From Calliopsis andreniformis (lineage: Eukaryota > Arthropoda > Insecta > Hymenoptera > Andrenidae): DNA of 64,000 nucleotides. Position 1 is the first letter of the stretch. Each line of letters starts with the position of its first letter. Of this stretch, positions 11,901 through 25,388 are shown piece after piece. The notes beneath the pieces are model-generated. The model was not told the origin of the DNA, searched no databases, and was given only the letters and a program-made list of their open reading frames with translations. Made by a program: the position numbers and the translations under genes. The stretch covers positions 806,001-870,000 of the forward strand of contig NW_027480507.1 in NCBI RefSeq assembly GCF_051401765.1, read 5' to 3'.

Positions 11901-12549
11901 ATCCTCCATCTTCAATCCTCAATCCTCAATCCTCAAGCCTCAGTCCTGAACCTTCAATCCTCAGTCCTCAAACCTCAGTCCTGAATCCTCAATCCTGAAT
12001 CCTCAATCTTCAGACATCAGATCTCAACTATCAGACGTCAATCCTCAATCCTCAATAGAATATCATCAATTCACAGTTTTCAATACTCAATACTCAATCT
12101 GCAATCATAAAGTCTCTATCCACAAACATCAATTCTCATCACTCAACCCTCAACACTCAGTTCCCAATCCCCAATCTTCAGTCCTCAATCCTCAATCCGC
12201 AATCCTCAATCCTCAATCTTCAATCCTCAATCTTTAATCCTCAATCCTCAATCCTCAATCCCCAATCATCAACCTTCAATCCTCAATACTCAACCTTCAA
12301 TCCTCAATCTTCAATCCTCAATACTCAATCTTCAAACCTCAATCCTCAATCCTCAATCCTCAATCCTCATTCTTCAATCCTCAACACCCAATCCTCAATC
12401 TTCAATCCTGAATCCTCAATCCTCATTTCTCAATCCTCAATCCTCAGTCCTCAGTCCTCTAACCTCAACCCTCATCCCTCAATCCTCAATGTTCAACCCT
12501 CAATACCCAATCCTCAATCCTCAATCCTCAATCCTCAATCCTCAATCCT
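8569..12549 (+). repeat. About 4 kb higher-order unit I
   Basis: This is the first of three consecutive related units. Its pairing to unit II shows offsets 3,981 (8,569 to about 9,930), then 4,491, then 4,268. The steps are explained by a 510-bp tandem duplication in unit II and a 223-bp extra subunit in unit I. It contains D2 (8,859), D' (9,083), the subunit cluster marked by TCTAACC (10,035-10,950) and C' (12,057). There is no gene. Confidence 0.78.
10035..10950 (+). repeat. Four-copy TCTAACC subunit cluster
   Basis: The phrase beginning TCTAACCTCAATCC recurs at 10,035, 10,251, 10,474 and 10,760, with spacings of 216, 223 and 286. Each equals a multiple of seven minus one, and each subunit has one CCCTCATCC slip. 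The related cluster in unit II has three copies, at 14,526, 14,742 and 15,028 (spacings 216 and 286), so the 223-bp subunit was gained here or lost there. Confidence 0.82.
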
Positions 12550-13417
12550 CATTCTTCAATCCTCAATACCCAATCCTCAATCTTCAATCCTCAATCCTCA
12601 ATCCTCAATTCTCAGTCCTCAATCCTCACTCCTCAGTCCTCAAACCTCAATCCTCAACCCTCAGCCCTCATCCTCAATCCTCAATCCTCAACCCTCAATC
12701 CTCAACCTTCAATCCCCAATACTCAGTCTTCAATCCTCAATCCTCAGTCCTCAAACCTCAATTCTGAATCCTCAATCCTGAATCCTCAACCTTCGGCCGT
12801 CAGTCCTCATCAATCAGTTGTCAATCCTCAATCCTCAATAGAATATCCTCAGTTCAGAGCTTTCAAGACGCAATACTCAATCTGCAATCTTCAAATCTCT
12901 ATCGAGAAACATCAATACTCATCACTCAACCCTCAACACTCAGTCCCCAATCCTCAATCCTCAATCCTCAGTCCTCAAACCTCAATCCTGAATCCTCAAT
13001 CCTGAATCCTCAATCTTCGGCCCTCAGTCCTCAACAATCAGTTGTCAATCCTCAATCCTCAATAGAATAGCCTCAGTTCAGAGATTTCAATACGCAATAC
13101 TCAATCTGCAATCTTCAAATCTCTATCGACAAACATCAATACTCATCACTCAACCCTCAACACTCAGTCCCCAATCCTCAATCTTCAATCCTCAATGTTC
13201 AATCCTCAATACTCAATCCTCAATCCTCAATCCTCAATCCTCAATCCTCAATCCTCAGTGCCCAAACCTCAATCCTCAATCTTCAATCCTCAATACTCAA
13301 TCTTCAATCCTTAATCTTCAATACTCAATCCTCAATCCACAATCCTCAATCGTCAAACTTCAATCCTCAATACTCAATCTTCAATCCTCAATCCTCAATC
13401 CTCAATCCTCAATCCTC

Positions 13418-13927
13418 ATTCTTCAATCCTCAATACCCAATCCTAAATCTTCAATCCTCAATCCTCAATCCTCAATTCTCAATTCTCAATCCTCGATCCT
13501 CAGACCTCAAACATCAATACTCAGCCCTCAGACCTTGTCATCAATACACAACCCTCAATCCTCAATCCTCAATCTTCAATCATCAATATACAATCTTCAG
13601 TCCTCAATCCTCAATACTCAAACCTCAATCCTCAATCATAAACGTTCAATCCGCGATACCCAATCCTCAATCCTCAGTCCTCAATCCTCAGTTCCCAAAC
13701 CTCAATCCTCAATCTTCAATACTCAATACTCAATCTTCAATCCTCAATCCTCAATACTCAATCCTCAATCCCCAATCCTCAATCCTCAATCGTCAGTCTT
13801 CAATCCTCAATACTCAATCTTCAATCCTCAATACTCAATCCTCAATCCTCAATCCTCAATCCTCATTCTCCAATCCTCAATACTCAATCCTCAATCTTCA
13901 ATCCTCAATCCTCAATCCTCAATTCTC
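13418..13927 (+). repeat. 510-bp tandem duplication, copy 1
   Basis: The segment starts at CATTCTTCAATCC and repeats directly at 13,928. Markers 13,651 and 14,161 pair. 510 is 73 heptads minus one, matching the single CCTTGT six-base unit inside. Units I and III have only one copy, so the duplication is private to unit II. Confidence 0.85.
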
Positions 13928-14437
13928 ATTCTTCAATCCTCAATACCCAATCCTAAATCTTCAATCCTCAATCCTCAATCCTCAATTCTCAATTCTCAAT
14001 CCTCGATCCTCAGACCTCAAACATCAATACTCAGCCCTCAGACCTTGTCCTCAATACACAACCCTCAATCCTCAATCCTCAATCTTCAAACATCAATATA
14101 CAATCTTCAGTCCTCAATCCTCAATACTCAAACCTCAATCCTCAATCATAAACGTTCAATCCGCGATACCCAATCCTCAATCCTCAGTCCTCAATCCTCA
14201 GTTCCCAAACCTCAATCCTCAATCTTCAATACTCAATACTCAATCTTCAATCCTCAATCCTCAATACTCAATCCTCAATCCTCAATCCTCAATCCTCAAT
14301 CGTCAGTCTTCAATCCTCAATGCTCAATCTTCAATCCTCAATACTCAATCCTCAATCCTCAATCCTCAATCCTCATTCTCCAATCCTCAATACTGAATCC
14401 TCAATCTTCAATCCTCAATCCTCAATCCTCAATTCTC
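13928..14437 (+). repeat. 510-bp tandem duplication, copy 2
   Basis: This is the adjacent partner of 13,418-13,927. Differences include CTTCAAACATC near 14,084 against CTTCAATCATC, and TTGTCC at 14,044 against TTGTCA at 13,535. It ends where unit-I-like sequence resumes. Confidence 0.85.
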
Positions 14438-16305
14438 AATCCTCAATCCTCAGTCCTCAGCCCTCAGTCCTCAAACCTCAATCCTCAAACCTCAGCCCTC
14501 ATCCTCAATCCTCAATCCTCAATCCTCTAACCTCAATCCTCAATCCTCAATTCTCAATCCTCAATACTCAATCTTCAATAATCAATCCTCAATTCTCAAT
14601 TCTCTATACTCAATCCTCAATCGTCAATCCTCAATCCTCAGTCCTCAATCCTCAATCCTCAATCCTCAATCCTCAGTCCTCAGTCCTCAAACCTCAATCC
14701 TCAAACCTCAGCCCTCATCCTCAATCCTCAATCCTCAATCCTCTAACCTCAATCCTCAATCCTCAATTCTCAATCCTCAATACTCAATCTTCAATAATCA
14801 ATCCTCAATTCTCAATTCTCTATACTCAATCCTCAATCGTCAATCCTCAATCCCCAATCCTCAATCCTCAATCCTCAATCCTCAATCGTCAATCCTCAAT
14901 CCTCAATCTTCATTCCTCAATAATCAATCCTCAATCCTCAATCCTCAATCCTCAATCCTCAGTCCTCAGTCCTCAAACCTCAATCCTCAAACCTCAGCCC
15001 TCATCCTCAATCCTCAATCCTCAATCCGCTAACCTCAATCCTCAATCCTCAATTCTCAATCCTCAATACTCAATCTTCAATAATCAATCCTCAATTCTCA
15101 ATCCTCTATACTCAATCCTCAATCGTCAATCCTCAATCCCCAATCCTCAATCCTCAATCCTCAATCCTCAATCCTCAATCCTCAATCCTCAATCTTCATT
15201 CCTCAATAATCAATCCTCAATCCTCAATCCTCAATCCTCAATCCCCAATCCTCAACCCTCATTCTTCAATCCTCAATACCCAATCCTCATACTTCAATTC
15301 TCAATACCTAATCCTCAATCTTCAATCCTCAATCCTCAGTCCTCAATCCTCAGTCCTCAATCCTCAGTCCCCAAACCTCAATCCTCAATGCTCGATCCTC
15401 AATCCTCAATCCTGAGTCCTCAATCCTCAATCCTCAATCCTCAAACCTCAATCCTCAACCGTCAGTCCTCGTGCTCAATCCTCAACCCTCAATCCTCAAT
15501 CCCCTATCGTCAATCCTCAATACTCAATCTTCAATAGTCAATCCTCAATTCTCATTCCTCAATACTCAATCCTCAATCGTCAGTCTTGAATCCTCAATCC
15601 TCATTCTTCAATCCTCAATACCCAATCCTCAATCTTCAATCCTCAATCATCAATCCTCAATCTTCAATCCTCAGTCCCAAATCCTCAATCTTCAATGCTC
15701 AATCCTCAATCCTCAATCTTCAATCCTCAATACTCAATCTTCGAACCTCAATCCTCAATCCTCAATCCTCAATCCTCATTCTTCAATCCTCAATACCCAA
15801 TCCTCAATCTTCAATCCTCAACCCTCAATCCTCAATTCTCAATCCTCAATCCTCAGTCCTCAGTCCTCTAACCTCAATCCTGAACCCTCAGCCCTCATCC
15901 TCAATCCTCAATTCTCAATCCGCATTCCTCAATCTTCAATCCTCAATATTCAATCCTCGATACGCAGTCTTCAATCCTCAATCCTCAATCCTCAATCCTC
16001 AACCCTCATTCTTCAATCCTCAATACCCAATCCTCATACTTCAATTCTCAATACCTAATCCTCAATCTTCAATCCTCAATCCTCAATCCTCAACTCTCAA
16101 TCCTCGATCCTCAGTCCTCAGTCCTCAAACCTCAATCCTCAACCCTCAGCCCTCATCCTCAATCCTCAATCCTCCATCTTCAATCCTCAATCCTCAATCC
16201 TCAAGCCTCAGTCCTGAACCTTCAATCCTCAGTCCTCAAACCTCAGTCCTGAATCCTCAATCCTGAATCCTCAATCTTCAGACATCAGATCTCAACTATC
16301 AGACG

Positions 16306-19300
16306 TCAATCCTCAATCCTCAATAGAATATCATCAATTCACAGTTTTCAATACTCAATACTCAATCTGCAATCTTCAAGTCTCTATCCACAAACATCAA
16401 TTCTCATCACTCAACCCTCAACACTCAGTTCCCAATCCCCAATCTTCAGTCCTCAATCCTCAATCCGCAATCCTCAATCCTCAATCTTCAATCCTCAATC
16501 TTTAATCCTCAATCCTCAATCCTCAATCCCCAATCATCAACCTTCAATCCTCAATACTCAACCTTCAATCCTCAATCTTCAATCCTCAATACTCAATCTT
16601 CAAACCTCAATCCTCAATCCTCAATCCTCAATCCTCATTCTTCAATCCTCAACACCCAATCCTCAATCTTCAATCCTGAATCCTCAATCCTCAATTCTCA
16701 ATCCTCAATCCTCAGTCCTCAGTCCTCTAACCTCAACCCTCATCCCTCAATCCTCAATGTTCAACCCTCAATACCCAATCCTCAATCCTCAAACCTCAAT
16801 CCTCAATCCTCAATCCTCATTCTTCAATCCTCAATACCCAATCCTCAATCTTCAATCCTCAATCCTCAATCCTCAATTCTCAGTCCTCAATCCTCACTCC
16901 TCAGTCCTCAAACCTCAATCCTCAACCCTCAGCCCTCATCCTCAATCCTCAATCCTCAACCCTCAATCCTCAACCTTCAATCCCCAATACTCAGTCTTCA
17001 ATCCTCAATCCTCAGTCCTCAAACCTCAATTCTGAATCCTCAATCCTGAATCCTCAACCTTCGGCCGTCAGTCCTCATCAATCAGTTGTCAATCCTCAAT
17101 CCTCAATAGAATATCCTCAGTTCAGAGCTTTCAAGACGCAATACTCAATCTGCAATCTTCAAATCTCTATCGAGAAACATCAATACTCATCACTCAACCC
17201 TCAACACTCAGTCCCCAATCCTCAATCCTCAATCCTCAGTCCTCAAACCTCAATCCTGAATCCTCAATCCTGAATCCTCAATCTTCGGCCCTCAGTCCTC
17301 AACAATCAGTTGTCAATCCTCAATCCTCAATAGAATAGCCTCAGTTCAGAGCTTTCAATACGCAATACTCAATCTGCAATCTTCAAATCTCTATCGACAA
17401 ACATCAATACTCATCACTCAACCCTCAACACTCAGTCCCCAATCCTCAATCTTCAATCCTCAATGTTCAATCCTCAATACTCAATCCTCAATCCTCAATC
17501 CTCAATCCTCAATCCTCAATCCTCAGTGCCCAAACCTCAATCCTCAATCTTCAATCCTCAATACTCAATCTTCAATCCTTAATCTCCAATACTCAATCCT
17601 CAATCCACAATCCTCAATCGTCAAACTTCAATCCTCAATACTCAATCTTCAATCCTCAATCCTCAATCCTCAATCCTCAATCCTCATTCTTCAATCCTCA
17701 ATACCCAATCCTAAATCTTCAATCCTCAATCCTCAATCCTCAATTCTCAATTCTCAATCCTCGATCCTCAGACCTCAAACATCAATACTCAGCCCTCAGA
17801 CCTTGTCATCAATACACAACCCTCAATCCTCAATCCTCAATCTTCAATCATCAATATACAATCTTCAGTCCTCAATCCTCAATACTCAAACCTCAATCCT
17901 CAATCATAAACGTTCAATCCGCGATACCCAATCCTCAATCCTCAGTCCTCAATCCTCAGTTCCCAAACCTCAATCCTCAATCTTCAATACTCAATACTCA
18001 ATCTTCAATCCTCAATCCTCAATACTCAATCCTCAATCCCCAATCCTCAATCCTCAATCGTCAGTCTTCAATCCTCAATACTCAATCTTCAATCCTCAAT
18101 ACTCAATCCTCAATCCTCAATCCTCAATCCTCATTCTCCAATCCTCAATACTCAATCCTCAATCTTCAATCCTCAATCCTCAATCCTCAATTCTCAATCC
18201 TCAATCCTCAGTCCTCAGTCCTCAAACCTCAATCCTCAACCCTCAGCCCTCATCCTCAATCCTCAATCCTCAATCCTCAGTCCTCAAATTTCAATCCTCA
18301 ACCCTCAGCCCTCATCCTCAATCCTCAATCCTCAATCCTCAATCCCCAATCCTCAATCTTCAATCCTCAGTACTCAATCTTCAGACCTCAGACCTCAACA
18401 ATCAGTCGACAATCCTCAATCCTCAATAGAATATCCACAATTCACAGCTTTCACTACTCAATACTCAATCTGCAATCTTCAAACCTCTATCCACAAACAT
18501 CAATTCTCATCACTCAACTCTCAACACTCAGACCCCAATCCTCAATCGTCAATCCTCAATCCTCAACACTCAGTCCCCAATCCTCAATCTTCAATCCTCA
18601 ATACTCAATCTTCAATCCTCAATCCTCAATCCTCAATCCTCAATCCTCAATCTTCATTCTTCAATCCTCAATCCTCTATCCTCAATCCTCATTCTTCATT
18701 CCTCAATCCTCAATCCTCTATCCTCAATCCTCATTCTTCAATCCTCAATACCCAATCCTCAATCTTCAATCCTCAATCCTCAATCCTCAATTCTCAATCC
18801 TCAATCCTCGATCCTCGGACCTCAAACATCAATACTCAACCCTCAGTCATCGTCCTCAACCCACAACCCTCAATTCTCTACCCTCAATCTACAGTCATCA
18901 ATATACAACCTTCAGTCCTCAATCCTCAATACACAATCCTCAATCCTCAATCCTTAATGTTCAATCCGCGATACCCAATCCTCAATGTTCAATCCTCAAT
19001 ACTCAATCCTCAATCCTCAATCCTCAATCCTCAATCCTCAATCCTCAATCCTCAATCCTCAGTCCCCAAACCTCAATCCTCAATCTTCAATCCTCAATAC
19101 TCAATCTTCAATCCTCAGTCTTCAATACTCAATCCTCAATCCACAATCCTCAATCGTCAATCTTCAATCCTCAATCCTCAATCTTCAATCCTCAATCCTC
19201 AATCCTCAATCCTCAATTCTCATTCTTCAATCCTCAATACCCAATCCTTAATCTTCAATCCTCAATCCTCAATCCTCAGTTCTCAATTCTCAATCCTAGA

Positions 19301-22300
19301 TCCTCAGACCTCAAACATCAACACTCAACCCTCAGACCTCGTCCTCAATCCACAACCATCAATCCTCAATCCTCAATCTTCAATCATCAATATACAACCT
19401 TCAGTCCTCAATCCTCAATACTCAATTCTCAATCCTCAATCCTCAATGCTCAATCCGCGATACCCAATCCTCAATGTTCAATCCTCAATCCTCAATCCTC
19501 ACTCCTCAATCCTCAGTCCTCAATCCTCAGTCCTCAATCCTCAGTCCCCAAACCTCAATCCTCAATGCTCGATCCTCAATCCTCAATCCTGAGTCCTCAA
19601 TCCTCAATCCTCAATCCTCAAACCTCAATCCTCAACCGTCAGTCCTCGTGCTCAATCCTCAACCCTCAATCCTCAATCCTCTATCGTCAATCCTCAATAC
19701 TCAATCTTCAATAATCAATCCTCAATTCTCATTCCTCAATACTCAATCCTCAATCGTCAATCTTGAATCCCCAATCCTCAATCTTCAATCCTCAATCCTC
19801 AATCCTCAATCCTCAATCCTCATTCTTCAATCCTCAATACCCAATCCTCAATCTTCAATCCTCAATCATCAATCCTCAATCTTCAATCCTCAGTCCCAAA
19901 TCCTCAATCTTCAATGCTCAATCCTCAATCCTCAATCTTCAATCCTCAATACTCAATCTTCAAACCTCAATCCTCAATCCTCAATCCTCAATCCTCATTC
20001 TTCAATCCTCAATACCCAATCCTCAATCTTCAATCCTCAGCCCTCAATCCTCAATTCTCAATCCTCAATCCTCAGTCCTCAGTCCTCTAACCTCAATCCT
20101 GAACCCTCAGCCCTCATCCTCAATCCTCAATTCTCAATCCGCATTCCTCAATCTTCAATCCTCAATAGTCAAACTTCAATCCTCAATCCTCAGTCCTCAA
20201 ACCTCAATTCTGTATCCTCAATCCTGAATCCTCAATCTGCAGCCCTCAGTCCTCAACAATCCAATGTCAACCCTCAATCCTCAACACAATATCCTCATTT
20301 CACAGTTTTCAATACTCAATACTCAATCTGCAATCTTCAAATCTCTATCCACAAACATCAATTCTCATTATCAACCCTCAACACTCAGTCCTCAACGTTC
20401 AATCCTCAATCCTCAATTCTCAATCTTCAACACTGAATACTGAATCTTCAATCCTCAATCCTCAATCCTCAATCCTCAATCCTCAATCTTCAATCCTCAA
20501 TCCTCAATCCTCAATCCTCAATCCTCATTCTTCAATCCTCAATACCCAATCCTCAATCTTCAATCCTCAATCCTCAATCCTCAATTCTCAATCCTCAATC
20601 CCCGATCCTCGGACCTCAAACATCAATACTCAACCCTCAGTCCTCGTCCTCAATCCACAACCCTCAATCCTCAATCCTCAATCTTCAATCATCAATATAC
20701 AATCTTCAGTCCTCAATCCTCAATACTCAATCCTCAATCCTCAATCCCCGATCCTCGGACCTCAAACATCAATACTCAACCCTCAGTCCTCGTCCTCAAT
20801 CCACAACCCTCAATCCTCAATCCTCAATCTTCAATCATCAATATACAATCTTCAGTCCTCAGTCCACAATACTCAATCCTCAATCCTCAATCCTTAATGT
20901 TCAATCCGCGATACCCAATCCTCAATGTTCAATCCTCAATACTCAATCCTCAATCCTCAATCCTCAATCTTCAAACCTCAATGCTCAATCCTGAATTCTC
21001 AATCCTCAATCCTCTGTCCTCAGTCCTCAATCCTCAATCCCCGATCCTCGGACCTCAAACATCAATACTCAACCCTCAGTCCTCGTCCTCAATCCACAAC
21101 CCTCAATGCTCAATCCTCAATCTTCAATCATCAATATACAATCTTCAATCCTCAATCCTGAATCCTCAATCCTCAATCCTCAATCTTCAATCCTCAATAC
21201 TCAATCTTCAATCCTCAATCCACAATCCTCAATCCTCAGTCTTCATTCCTCAATCCTCAATCCTCAATCCTCAATCCTCATTCTTCAATCCTCAATACCC
21301 AATCCTCAATCTTCAATCCTCAATCCTCAATCCTCAATTCTCAATCCTCCATCCCCGATCCTCGGACCTCAAACATCAATACTCAACCCTCAGTCCTCGT
21401 CCTCAATCCACAACCCTCAATCCTCAATCCTCAATCTTCAATCATCAATATACAATCTTCAGTCCTCAATCCTCAATACTCAATCCTCAATCCTCAATCC
21501 TTAATGTTCAATCCGCGATACCCAATCCTCAATGATCAATCCTCAATACTCAATCCTCAATCCTCAGTCCTCAATCCTCAATCCTCAATCCTCAGTGCCC
21601 AAACCTCAATCCTCAATCTTCAATCCTCAATACTCAATCTTCAATCCTCAATCCTCAATCCTCGATCCTCAATCCTCAATCTTCAATCGTCAATCTCCTA
21701 TCCTGAATACTCAATCTTCAATCCTCAGTCCTCAATACTCAATCCTCAATCCTCATTCTTCAATCCTCAATACCCAATCCTCAATCTTCAAACCTCAATG
21801 CTCAATCCTGAATTCTCAATCCTCAATCCTCAGTCCTCAGTCCTCAAACCACAATCCTCAACCCTCAGCCCTCATTCTCAATCCTCAATCCTCAATCCTC
21901 AATCCTCAACCTTCAATCCTCAATCCTCAATCTTCCATCCCCAATCCTCAATCCTCAATCCTCAATCCTCAATCCTCAGTCCTCAAACCTCAATCCTGAA
22001 TCCTCAATTCTGAATCCTCAATCTTCGGCCCTCAGTCCTCAACAATCAGTTGTCAATCCTCAATCCTCAATAGAATATCCTCAGTTCAGAGCTTTCAATA
22101 CGCAATACTCAATCTGCAATCTTCAAATCTCTATCGACAAACATCAATACTCATCACTCAACCCTCAACACTCAGTCCCCAATCCTCAATCTTCAATCCT
22201 CAATGTTCAATCCTCAATACTCAATCCTCAATCCTCAATCCTCAATCCTCAATCCTCAATCCTCAATCCTCAGTGCCCAAACCTCAATCCTCAACCTTCA

Positions 22301-23311
22301 ATCCTCAATACTCAATCTTCAATCCTTAATCTTCAATACTCAATCTTCAATCCACAATCCTCAATCGTCAAACTTCAATCCTCAATACTCAATCTTCAAT
22401 CCTCAATCCTCAATCCTCAATCCTCAATCCCCATTCTTCAATCCTCAATACCCAATCCTAAATCTTCAATCCTCAATCCTCAATCCTCAATTCTCAATTC
22501 TCAATCCTCGATCCTCAGACATCAAACATCAATACTCAGCCCTCAGACCTCGTCCTCAATACACAACCCTCAATCCTCAATCCTCAATCTTCAATCATCA
22601 ATATACAATCTCCAGTCCTCAATCCTCAATACTCAAACCTCAATCCTCAATCTTCAATACTCAATACTCAATCTCTAATCCTCAATCCTCAATACTCAAT
22701 CCTCAATCCTCAATCCTCAATCGTCAGTCTTCAATCCTCAATACTCAATCATCAATCCTCAATACTCAATCCTCAATCCTCAATCCTCAATCCTCATTCT
22801 CCAATCCTCAGTACTCAATCCTCAATCTTCAATCCTCAATCCTCAATCCTCAATTCTCAATCCTCAATCCTCAGTCCTCAGTCCTCAAACCTCAATCCTC
22901 AACCCTCAGCCCTCATCCTCAATCCTCAATCCTCAATCCTCAGTCCTCAAACTTCAATCCTCAACCCTCAGCCCTCATCCTCAATCCTCAATCCTGAATC
23001 CTCAATCCCCAATCCTCAATCTTCAATCCTCAGTACTCAATCTTCAGACCTCAGATCTCAACAATCAGTCGACAATCCTCAATCCTCAATAGAATATCCA
23101 CAATTCACAGCTTTCACTACTCAATACTCAATCTGCAATCTTCAAACCCCTATCCACAAACATCAATTATCATCACTCAACTCTCAACACTCAGACCCCA
23201 ATCCTCAATCTTCAATCCTCAATCCTCAACACTCAGTCCCCAATCCTCAATCTTCAATCCTCAATACTCAATCTTCAATCCTCAATCCTCAATCCTCAAT
23301 CCTCAATCCTC
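16306..23311 (+). repeat. 7.0 kb segment, copy 1 (offset 9,064 then 9,057)
   Basis: This segment recurs at about 25,370-32,368. Pairs include C' 16,325/25,389, D 17,108/26,172, B2 18,428/27,492, marker 18,966/28,030, A3 20,286/29,343, marker 21,513/30,570, D'' 22,072/31,129 and B3 23,091/32,148. The offset drops by exactly one heptad between 18,966 and 19,455. Visible point differences are few, for example ACAAT against AGAAT at 20,286/29,343. The content is all degenerate heptads with no gene. Its left part, to 18,429, is also unit III of the 4 kb series. Confidence 0.88.
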
Positions 23312-25388
23312 ATTCTTCAATCCTCAATACCCAATCCTCAATCTTCAATCCTCAACCCTCAATCCTCAACTCTCAATCCTCGATCCTCAGTCCTCAGTCC
23401 TCAAACCTCAATCCTCAACCCTCAGCCCTCATCCTCAATCCTCAATCCTCCATCTTCAATCCTCAATCCTCAATCCTCAAGCCTCAATCCCCAATCATCA
23501 ACCTTCAATCCTCAATACTCAACCTTCAATCCTCAATCTTCAATCCTCAATACTCAATCTTCAAACCTCAATCCTCAATCCTCAATCCTCAATCCTCATT
23601 CTTCAATCCTCAACACCCAATCCTCAATCTTCAATCCTGAATCCTCAATCCTCAATTCTCAATCCTCAATCCTCAGTCCTCAGTCCTCTAACCTCAACCC
23701 TCATCCCTCAATCCTCAATGTTCAACCCTCAATACCCAATCCTCAATCCTCAATCCTCAATCCTCAATCCTCAATCCTCATTCTTCAATCCTCAATACCC
23801 AATCCTCAATCTTCAATCCTCAATCCTCAATCCTCAATTCTCAGTCCTCAATCCTCACTCCTCAGTCCTCAAACCTCAATCCTCAACCCTCAGCCCTCAT
23901 CCTCAATCCTCAATCCTCAACCCTCAATCCTCAACCTTCAATCCCCAATACTCAGTCTTCAATCCTCAATCCTCAGTCCTCAAACCTCAATTCTGAATCC
24001 TCAATCCTGAATCCTCAACCTTCGGCCGTCAGTCCTCATCAATCAGTTGTCAATCCTCAATCCTCAATAGAATATCCTCAGTTCAGAGCTTTCAAGACGC
24101 AATACTCAATCTGCAATCTTCAAATCTCTATCGAGAAACATCAATACTCATCACTCAACCCTCAACACTCAGTCCCCAATCCTCAATCCTCAATCCTCAG
24201 TCCTCAAACCTCAATCCTGAATCCTCAATCCTGAATCCTCAATCTTCGGCCCTCAGTCCTCAACAATCAGTTGTCAATCCTCAATCCTCAATAGAATAGC
24301 CTCAGTTCAGAGCTTTCAATACGCAATACTCAATCTGCAATCTTCAAATCTCTATCGACAAACATCAATACTCATCACTCAACCCTCAACACTCAGTCCC
24401 CAATCCTCAATCTTCAATCCTCAATGTTCAATCCTCAATACTCAATCCTCAATCCTCAATCCTCAATCCTCAATCCTCAATCCTCAGTGCCCAAACCTCA
24501 ATCCTCAATCTTCAATCCTCAATACTCAATCTTCAATCCTTAATCTTCAATACTCAATCCTCAATCCACAATCCTCAATCGTCAAACTTCAATCCTCAAT
24601 ACTCAATCTTCAATCCTCAATCCTCAATCCTCAATCCTCAATCCTCATTCTTCAATCCTCAATACCCAATCCTAAATCTTCAATCCTCAATCCTCAATCC
24701 TCAATTCTCAATTCTCAATCCTCGATCCTCAGACCTCAAACATCAATACTCAGCCCTCAGACCTTGTCATCAATACACAACCCTCAATCCTCAATCCTCA
24801 ATCTTCAATCATCAATATACAATCTTCAGTCCTCAATCCTCAATACTCAAACCTCAATCCTCAATCATAAACGTTCAATCCGCGATACCCAATCCTCAAT
24901 CCTCAGTCCTCAATCCTCAGTTCCCAAACCTCAATCCTCAATCTTCAATACTCAATACTCAATCTTCAATCCTCAATCCTCAATACTCAATCCTCAATCC
25001 CCAATCCTCAATCCTCAATCGTCAGTCTTCAATCCTCAATACTCAATCTTCAATCCTCAATACTCAATCCTCAATCCTCAATCCTCAATCCTCATTCTCC
25101 AATCCTCAATACTCAATCCTCAATCTTCAATCCTCAATCCTCAATCCTCAATTCTCAATCCTCAATCCTCAGTCCTCAGTCCTCAAACCTCAATCCTCAA
25201 CCCTCAGCCCTCATCCTCAATCCTCAATCCTCAATCCTCAGTCCTCAAATTTCAATCCTCAACCCTCAGCCCTCATCCTCAATCCTCAATCCTCAATCCT
25301 CAATCCCCAATCCTCAATCTTCAATCCTCAGTACTCAATCTTCAGACCTCAGACCTCAACAATCAGTCGACAATCCTCAATCCTCAAT
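23312..25388 (+). repeat. About 2.1 kb unit between the two 7.0 kb copies
   Basis: From about 23,488 this unit pairs with 16,527-18,427 (offset 6,961) and with 25,591-27,491 (offset 2,103), so it is a third copy of that stretch. It holds D5 (24,069), D' (24,293) and marker 24,880. At its right end the B-type lead-in (CAGTCGACAATCC) runs directly into a C' block at 25,389, a chimeric join. Confidence 0.85.

Larger units (their letters stand above)
12550..16817 (+). repeat. About 4.3 kb higher-order unit II
   Basis: This is the second unit. Its left part pairs with 16,818 onward at offset 4,268 (12,840 with 17,108; 13,064 with 17,332; 13,651 with 17,919). Its right part pairs with unit I at the same 4,268 offset. 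It carries an internal 510-bp tandem duplication and a three-copy TCTAACC cluster, one copy reading GCTAACC at 15,028. Confidence 0.78.
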
